DNA of 10,581 nt from DMER01 sp003451645 (GTDB lineage Bacteria; Pseudomonadota; Alphaproteobacteria; Micropepsales; Micropepsaceae), in the NCBI GenBank assembly GCA_031976175.1, contig DALYLR010000066.1:1-10581 (forward strand), read 5' to 3'. Positions 6,580-10,581 of the stretch are shown in pieces; the first letter of the stretch is position 1; the number at the start of each line of letters is the position of its first letter. A program made the position numbers and the translations under genes. The notes under the pieces are model-generated. The model saw nothing but the letters and a program-made list of their open reading frames with translations. It searched no databases and was not told the DNA's origin.

Positions 6580-7473
6580 CTATTGCTGCTGGTCAAGCCA
6601 TGCGAAGAGCGCGGTCTTGTACCCTGAAAAAGATTTGTATGCCTGCATGCCCGGTGCCATGGATTCAAGCGCCCCGCGCAAGCCATGGCACAGTGCCCTC
6701 TGGCCGGTGAGGCTGGCCAATGGGTCGATCAAGGTCTTGATTGTGAAGACCACCGCTCCGGTCCTCTCCAAACGGGTCAGTGTTTGGCGCTCGACCCGCA
6801 ACCATAGGCGGCTGCCTGCATTGTCCGGCGTGATCCCGTCGCCCCGCTCTTTGGCAGCAGCATGTCCGCCAGGCATGAACAGCGTGGGCTCCGTGACAAG
6901 AACAAAATTCGCCCGCCATAGGACTTGATCGGATCGCAAGCCCTCAAAAATGCGCTGCACCCGGTGGCCCAACTCCGCTTCGTAACCGGGAACGGGGGCG
7001 TGGATGCCTAACAGTGGCTGCCCCAGCTTTTCATGCAGGTGCCAGCCCGATGGCGCCGCCAAAGAGGCTGCCGTCAACACATAGGCGCCTTTGCGCAGTT
7101 CTAGCAAGGAGACGTCTTCTTGGACCAACCGGCCCGCCCGGTCGATGGCGGACAGCGCATTGTCATTGATCCCGCCTGGATGCAGATCCCGCAGGCGCAT
7201 GCCTTCGGGTTCCAGTTGATACCGGCCGGGAAAGGCGAGCGGCAGATGGTCCCACATACGGCCCAAGAGCTCTTCTTGGGCGGGCCCAGAACCCGGCAAG
7301 GCTGCGACAACCGCATCATGCCGAAATCTGAGCAGCACGGCCTTGTTCGCCATTTGCTCTGCCCACTGATGATCGGGCTCGAACCAGTGGTGCGGGTCCG
7401 CGGGCTGCAACCCCACGGACAGTTTGTGCTGCCCGGATGCATAAGGCGTGTAGCGCGGGAGTGCGATGTTCAT
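6580..7473 (-). CDS. DUF3445 / heme-dependent oxidative N-demethylase family protein
   Basis: A 297-residue soluble protein of the DUF3445 family. Characterised relatives are heme-dependent oxidative N-demethylases and a subunit of bacterial dimethylamine monooxygenase. Family blocks seen are LQPADPHHWFEPD (22-34), the QEDVSLLEL region (118-126), the strongly conserved PSGWHLHEKLGQPLLGIHAP (141-160) running into VPGY, a WRANF motif (186-190) and LRVERQTLTRLERTGAVVFT (225-244), then DPLASL. It has no signal peptide or membrane segment, so it is probably cytosolic. His158 is one candidate for a heme or active-site role, but I cannot assign the axial ligand. Its ATG overlaps the Nudix gene stop (ATGA), so the two are translationally coupled. 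No ferredoxin or reductase partner of an N-demethylase is in the window, so the substrate remains open. Confidence 0.87.
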   Translation of the reverse strand: MNIALPRYTPYASGQHKLSVGLQPADPHHWFEPDHQWAEQMANKAVLLRFRHDAVVAALPGSGPAQEELLGRMWDHLPLAFPGRYQLEPEGMRLRDLHPGGINDNALSAIDRAGRLVQEDVSLLELRKGAYVLTAASLAAPSGWHLHEKLGQPLLGIHAPVPGYEAELGHRVQRIFEGLRSDQVLWRANFVLVTEPTLFMPGGHAAAKERGDGITPDNAGSRLWLRVERQTLTRLERTGAVVFTIKTLIDPLASLTGQRALCHGLRGALESMAPGMQAYKSFSGYKTALFAWLDQQQ

Positions 7474-8159
7474 GCCAGAATCCCCGAAGCACGGGCGCGC
7501 GCGATGAGCCCCAAGGTGATGCCGTCATTGATCTCGCCGTTCGCGATGGCCTTGTTGATTTGGGATGAAGATAGGACCTTGTGGGCGACGATCCCTTCGC
7601 GGGCTTCCAAGACGCCTACATGGCCAATGCGCGCGGCAAAAGTGTTGATCCCGCCACCGACCAGACCGGTGTCCGAGTAGAGATGGCCAAAGGTGATGAC
7701 CTCAGACGCAACGGCGCCCAATTCCTCGCGCAATTCTTGCCGGACAGTGTCTTCTGGAGAAAGTCCGGGCTCGCCATAGCCTCGCGGTATCTCCCAATGA
7801 AACTGGCGCGTGGCGTGGCGGAAATGTTTGATGAGGACGAGGTCTTCGCCCAAAAGCGGCAAGACCGCTATGCCGTCAGGACGTCCGATTGGTGTCAATA
7901 GGCGGCTGTAAACCCCAAAGCTGCGATCTGGAAAGCGCACCGCGTCTTTGACCAGCATGAAGTAAGGGTCGGCATACATCACGCCGGTTTCGCGCCATTG
8001 GCCTGGCGCTTCGTTGCCGAACCAGCTAGCCGTCGCTCGTTCCGCAGCACCGACATCTTCGGCCGCTAGCATGATTTCGATGCCATCGGGTCCTGGCTGC
8101 TCAAACGCTTGAGGGCGCTCCGCCTGCAGTCGCGCATAAAGCGTCTTGGCAGGGTTCAT
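7470..8159 (-). CDS. Nudix hydrolase with a variant Nudix box and an N-terminal extension
   Basis: A 229-residue protein. Residues 1 to about 85 form an extension I do not recognise, and the Nudix fold covers about 88-225. The Nudix box has the right spacing, Gly127-x5-Leu133-x7-Gln141-Glu-Leu-x-Glu145-Glu146-x-Gly148, but the usual first Glu is Leu133 and the usual Arg is Gln141. The metal-binding glutamates Glu142, Glu145 and Glu146 are kept, so hydrolysis of a nucleoside diphosphate linked compound remains possible. The preceding WEIPRGYGEPG (122-132) resembles the ADP-ribose pyrophosphatase branch; the substrate is not known. Its start lies 12 bases after the ABC exporter stop and its stop overlaps the DUF3445 start. 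The ATG at 8159 has GTGAGG about 12 bases upstream. Confidence 0.88.
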   Translation of the reverse strand: MNPAKTLYARLQAERPQAFEQPGPDGIEIMLAAEDVGAAERATASWFGNEAPGQWRETGVMYADPYFMLVKDAVRFPDRSFGVYSRLLTPIGRPDGIAVLPLLGEDLVLIKHFRHATRQFHWEIPRGYGEPGLSPEDTVRQELREELGAVASEVITFGHLYSDTGLVGGGINTFAARIGHVGVLEAREGIVAHKVLSSSQINKAIANGEINDGITLGLIARARASGILA

Positions 8160-8171
8160 GCTGAAGAGGCC

Positions 8172-10052
8172 TCACGCGGCATCAATGAATCCGCCCATCT
8201 GCCGGTTCCAGAGTTTGGCATAAGCGCCTCCACGGGCCAGCAATTCGTCATGGGGACCCTGTTCCACAATCCGGCCGCCATCGAGATAGACGATCCGGTC
8301 CATGCCCGCAATGGTCGATAGACGGTGCGCAATCGCGATCACGGTGCGGCCCTGCATGAGGGTCCACAAGGCCTCTTGGATCAGGTGCTCTGATTCCGAG
8401 TCGAGCGAGGATGTCGCCTCATCCAGCACAAGGATGCGGGCGTCCTTGACCAATGCGCGCGCGATCGCGACGCGCTGGCGCTCCCCGCCGGACAGCTTGA
8501 TCCCTTGCTCGCCCACGATGGTGTCGTAGCCCGTGGGCCGCTTGGAGATGAAGTCATGGGCATGCGCGTCCAGGGCCGCGCGCACCACATCCTCCTCCTC
8601 CGCCTCTGGCCGCGCGTAGCGGATGTTGTCACGCACTGGCCGGTGAAAAACGCCCGGGGTCTGCGGCACTTCCGCGATCGACTCATTCAAGGAATCCCAC
8701 GTCACATCCTGAACATTCTGCCCATCGATGAGAACCTGGCCCGCCTGCGGCTCGAATTGCCGGCGCAGCAGTTTGACGAGGGTCGACTTGCCGGCGCCGG
8801 AGGGGCCAACCAGGCCGACCTTTTCGCCTGCCTGAATGATGAGGTTCAGCCCTCGGAATACGGGATAGCCATCCCCATGCGCAAAGTCGATGTCTTGAAA
8901 CTCGATACGGCCAGCGGTCAGGGCCAAAGGCTTGGCGCCTGGCTTGTCGGCTATCTCGTGGGGTGTGGTGACCAGCTCGAGCGCCTCCGTCAGCGTACCG
9001 ATCTGCTCAAAGAAGTCGAGGAGCCGGTAGGACAGCTCCTGCACTGTGCGCGCGATACTGGTGCCCAGAATGAACACCATCGTAAAACCGCCGACAGTGA
9101 TCACGCCAGCCAGCGTATCGTGGATGCCCAAATAGAGCAGGCTCATCAGCAGAACCAGCATCATGGTCGCCATGAAGACGCGCATGAAGATCAAGAACCA
9201 GCGCAAGCGCTTCGAGGCATTCTGTTCATCAGCCAAAAAACGGCCTAGGAAGCGGCGCTCGAATTCGCGCTTGGCAAAGGCGCGGATCAGGTCAGCGTTG
9301 CCAATCGCATCGATCAGCCGGCCTGTTGAGGTCGAAACCTCGTCGGACAGCGCCTTTGACAAGGTCACGCAATGGCGCGCGATCATCGCGACACTGACGA
9401 GATAAATGATCGTCCATCCACCGAGCACGACGGCGTAGAATGGGTGCTGCGCAAAGAGCAGCGCGCCGCCAACCACCATGAGCACCAAGAGCCTGGTCGT
9501 TTCGAACCACACCATCTGCAGCACGCCGATGGACGTCTGACCCGCTTGCTTGACCTTTTGCCCCAATTTGCCTGCGAAGTTTTCCTGGAAATAGCGCGGG
9601 CTGTGGCCAAGCAGGTAGCCGAACAAGTAGTTCTGCACTTGACCACGCATCCGGGGGCTCATCGCGATGTCCACGGCTTCCGCCGCCCGGATGAACAGCG
9701 ATGAGCCATACCAGACAAAGCCAAAGGCCAGAAACCACAGCATCACATCCTGTGCGGCCGCCGCGGCTTCGGCCGTGCCTTGAGCGGCGTTAAGTGTGTT
9801 GATGAGGTTCTTCAGGACAAAAGGCGCAAAGGCCTCAATCGTTGTTGCGATTGCAACCAACGCAACCAGGGTCCAAAACTTGGCAGCAAAGTGGTGGCGC
9901 ACCACAAAAATCACAAAGGCGACCGGGTTGCGCGGCAGTGCCTTCACCGGTACCAGCTCGGCCAGCATGCCGTCATCGTCGCCCGATTTGGGCGGCGGCG
10001 GCCAGAGACGGGCAAAGTAGCGCGCGGGCGCGGCGGCGATCGCACTAAACAT
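8172..10052 (-). CDS. ABC exporter, fused transmembrane and ATP-binding domains (ABCB/MsbA-like half transporter)
   Basis: A 626-residue half transporter that should work as a dimer in the inner membrane, exporting a lipid, drug or peptide. Residues 1-45 are a soluble Pro-rich N-terminus. Six hydrophobic segments lie at about 58-80, 103-123, 185-202, 205-226, 285-310 and 316-335. The ATPase domain (about 381-626) has Walker A GPSGAGKST (416-424), Q-loop Gln464, signature LSGGERQ (520-526), Walker B ILVLDE (540-545) and H-loop His576, so all catalytic elements are intact. It lacks the peptidase domain of bacteriocin exporters. It is the first gene of the leftward operon, with a candidate promoter just upstream. 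The substrate cannot be read from sequence; a multidrug, lipid or heme-related role would all fit. Confidence in the family is high, in a specific role low. Confidence 0.95.
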   Translation of the reverse strand: MFSAIAAAPARYFARLWPPPPKSGDDDGMLAELVPVKALPRNPVAFVIFVVRHHFAAKFWTLVALVAIATTIEAFAPFVLKNLINTLNAAQGTAEAAAAAQDVMLWFLAFGFVWYGSSLFIRAAEAVDIAMSPRMRGQVQNYLFGYLLGHSPRYFQENFAGKLGQKVKQAGQTSIGVLQMVWFETTRLLVLMVVGGALLFAQHPFYAVVLGGWTIIYLVSVAMIARHCVTLSKALSDEVSTSTGRLIDAIGNADLIRAFAKREFERRFLGRFLADEQNASKRLRWFLIFMRVFMATMMLVLLMSLLYLGIHDTLAGVITVGGFTMVFILGTSIARTVQELSYRLLDFFEQIGTLTEALELVTTPHEIADKPGAKPLALTAGRIEFQDIDFAHGDGYPVFRGLNLIIQAGEKVGLVGPSGAGKSTLVKLLRRQFEPQAGQVLIDGQNVQDVTWDSLNESIAEVPQTPGVFHRPVRDNIRYARPEAEEEDVVRAALDAHAHDFISKRPTGYDTIVGEQGIKLSGGERQRVAIARALVKDARILVLDEATSSLDSESEHLIQEALWTLMQGRTVIAIAHRLSTIAGMDRIVYLDGGRIVEQGPHDELLARGGAYAKLWNRQMGGFIDAA

Positions 10053-10087
10053 GGTGCGCAGACTCTCAATGATGGCTTGGATGATCG

Positions 10088-10117
10088 ACTATAGAAGGCC
10101 ACGGATCGGCCGGGCAA
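10088..10117 (-). promoter_or_regulatory. Candidate promoter for the leftward ABC-Nudix-DUF3445-DUF1772 operon
   Basis: On the minus strand TTGCCC (10117-10112) is followed after 18 bases by TATAGT (10093-10088), giving a plausible sigma-70 type promoter. A start point near 10080 would leave a leader of about 28 bases before the ABC gene ATG. The -10 box is good and the -35 box is imperfect. No other equally placed pair was seen upstream of this gene. Confidence 0.4.
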
Positions 10118-10133
10118 CCCCTAACGACAGGGG
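10118..10133. repeat. 5-bp inverted repeat abutting the candidate -35 box
   Basis: CCCCT (10118-10122) and AGGGG (10129-10133) are perfect reverse complements around a six-base centre, directly next to the candidate -35 box of the ABC operon promoter. The position would suit a regulator site, but the repeat is short and could be chance. Confidence 0.25.
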
Positions 10134-10141
10134 ATGATGTC

Positions 10142-10166
10142 GAGGCGCTGAAGCAACGCTTGCCTC
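10142..10166. repeat. Small interrupted hairpin sequence
   Basis: GAGGC (10142-10146) pairs with GCCTC (10162-10166), and inside it AAGC (10151-10154) pairs with GCTT (10158-10161) around an AAC loop, leaving a GCTG bulge. It has no T-tract on either strand, so it does not look like a terminator. It is one of several palindromes clustered in this gene-free stretch. Confidence 0.3.
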
Positions 10167-10191
10167 ATGTGCCCCCGAATTCCGAAGGACC

Positions 10192-10208
10192 GGAGGGGCC
10201 ACCCCTCC
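10192..10208. repeat. 7-bp perfect GC-rich hairpin, possible rightward terminator
   Basis: GGAGGGG (10192-10198) and CCCCTCC (10202-10208) pair perfectly around a CCA loop. Only three T residues (10209-10211) follow on the plus strand, which is short for an intrinsic terminator, and no rightward gene ends nearby. It abuts the larger palindromic repeat starting at 10211 and may be part of that element or of the region's general palindrome clustering. Confidence 0.4.
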
Positions 10209-10210
10209 TT

Positions 10211-10343
10211 TGTCATCCCGGCCAAGGCGCGCTTACGCCGCGAGCCGGGACCCATGCCAACCCAAAGCGCAATCTGACAGGCCAATGCGAGCCGGCCGGT
10301 GGGTCCCGGGTCTGCGCGCCAAGGCGCTTTGCCCAGGATGACA
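10211..10343. repeat. 133-bp REP/MITE-like palindromic intergenic repeat
   Basis: The outer arms are TGTCATCC (10211-10218) and GGATGACA (10336-10343), perfect reverse complements. Inner arms CCGGGACCCA (10245-10254) and TGGGTCCCGG (10300-10309) also pair perfectly, around a 45-base centre. Each side holds its own small hairpin: GCC-AA-GGC at 10221-10228 and GCGCC-AA-GGCGC at 10316-10327. This layout matches palindromic TGTCATCC..CCGGGA repeats that I recognise as common between genes in many alphaproteobacteria. It has no coding capacity of its own. Copy number in this genome cannot be judged from one copy. Confidence 0.7.
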
Positions 10344-10377
10344 AGGTTGGTTGTTATCACTCTCTAGAGTCCACCCG

Positions 10378-10401
10378 TCGTCCCGGTCAGGACAGGGACG
10401 A
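10378..10401. repeat. 7-bp hairpin sequence downstream of the palindromic repeat
   Basis: TCGTCCC (10378-10384) and GGGACGA (10395-10401) are perfect reverse complements around a ten-base loop. The TCGTCCCGG start resembles the arm of the larger repeat at 10211-10343, so it could be a shorter relative or a decayed copy. It lacks a T-tract on either strand. Confidence 0.35.
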
Positions 10402-10419
10402 GGGGGCGTCACAGGGGCC

Positions 10420-10447
10420 CTTGACATTCAGGACTTTTGTCCTATCT
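10420..10447 (+). promoter_or_regulatory. Candidate rightward promoter with a palindrome in its spacer
   Basis: CTTGAC (10420-10425, continuing to a full TTGACA) is followed after 16 bases by CTATCT (10442-10447). This is close to the alphaproteobacterial housekeeping pattern CTTGAC-N17-CTATAT. The spacer contains AGGAC-TTTT-GTCCT (10430-10443), a perfect 5-bp inverted repeat touching the -10 box, where a repressor could sit. A transcript would start near 10454 and run off the right edge with at least 127 bases of leader. It conflicts with the leftward terminator read at 10491-10524 unless transcription here is convergent or overlapping. Confidence 0.35.
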
Positions 10448-10490
10448 CTCAGCGTCACATAGCCGCTCTGGACGTTCGCGGCACGAGGCA

Positions 10491-10524
10491 CTCAAAAAAC
10501 ACCGGCTTTTTCAGGTAAAAGCCG
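10491..10524 (-). terminator. Candidate intrinsic terminator for a leftward gene beyond the right edge
   Basis: Read on the minus strand, CGGCTTTT (10524-10517) pairs perfectly with AAAAGCCG (10510-10503) around a six-base loop, and GTGTTTTTTG follows, giving six T residues three bases after the stem. A minus-strand frame open from the right edge ends in TGA at 10533-10531, seven bases before the stem, which would suit the end of a gene. Only 16 codons of that frame are visible and I do not recognise them. Confidence 0.45.
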
Positions 10525-10581
10525 CGGAAATCAGCCAAAAAGGCCCGGATTTCTGTTTCGTTTTGTTTCGCTGGCGTTACG

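Larger units (their letters stand above)
10053..10581. other. Gene-free right end, rich in palindromes
   Basis: This 529-base stretch upstream of the ABC exporter holds no gene I can support. Open frames exist but run through the palindromic repeat and lack recognisable protein character. It contains the features listed separately: one leftward and one rightward candidate promoter, a 133-bp repeat, several small hairpins and a candidate leftward terminator. The last 30 bases are T-rich on the plus strand, with TGTTTCG repeated ten bases apart (10554-10560 and 10564-10570). No tRNA cloverleaf was seen. Confidence 0.6.

Noticed and set aside
8505..9248. 247-codon plus-strand open frame opposite the ABC exporter
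   Set aside because: It is the mirror of the ABC ATPase and membrane region, with no independent start signal or domain.
10061..10371. GANTC sites (10061-10065 and 10367-10371; another at 3812-3816) as cell-cycle methylation signals
   Set aside because: The motif is expected about once per 256 bases, so this number is what chance gives.
10160..10462. 100-codon plus-strand open frame at the right end
   Set aside because: Almost all of it is the palindromic repeat and flanking hairpins, so the open frame is incidental.
1..10581. CRISPR array, tRNA/rRNA genes, prophage or insertion sequence, defence island
   Set aside because: No spaced direct repeats, cloverleaf-like sequence, transposase, integrase or defence-type gene was seen; the ABC exporter and Nudix genes alone do not support a defence role.

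Overview
The window looks like chromosomal DNA from an alphaproteobacterium. It is GC-rich, has tightly packed operons, carries a coaBC-dut pair, a tandem-SH3 periplasmic protein of an alphaproteobacterial type, and a TGTCATCC-type intergenic palindrome of a kind I recognise from that class. I cannot place the order or genus from sequence alone. There are eleven protein genes (the first one partial). I see no rRNA, tRNA, CRISPR array, phage gene or insertion sequence.

Left part (1-3103, rightward): the 3' end of coaBC (coenzyme A synthesis), dut (dUTPase) and an Rrf2-family regulator are linked by two ATGA stop/start overlaps. cysK (cysteine synthase) follows 26 bases later and a small DUF454 membrane protein comes after a 96-base gap. 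CoaB consumes cysteine and CysK makes it, and the Rrf2 protein lacks the IscR iron-sulfur cysteines, so a CymR-like cysteine-control role is plausible but not shown.

Middle (3088-6095): a leftward gene for a secreted tandem-SH3 protein ends tail-to-tail with the DUF454 gene, overlapping it by 16 bases. A 199-base divergent spacer with an 8-bp inverted repeat separates it from a rightward pair: a D-2-hydroxyacid dehydrogenase of the glyoxylate/hydroxypyruvate reductase type, and an RlmI-like 23S rRNA methyltransferase.

Right part (6101-10052, leftward): a compact four-gene operon, read from 10052 down to 6101. It encodes a fused-domain ABC exporter, a Nudix hydrolase with a variant Nudix box, a DUF3445 (heme-dependent oxidative N-demethylase family) protein and a DUF1772 four-helix membrane protein. 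Gaps are 12, -4 and 14 bases. This is the least understood part of the window: each family is known, but what they do together is not evident.

Right end (10053-10581) holds no gene I can support. It contains a candidate promoter for the ABC operon, several small hairpins, a 133-bp REP/MITE-like palindromic repeat, a candidate rightward promoter whose spacer is a palindrome, and a candidate leftward terminator at the edge. Most of the window is ordinary housekeeping DNA, and I found no convincing new defence or mobile system.
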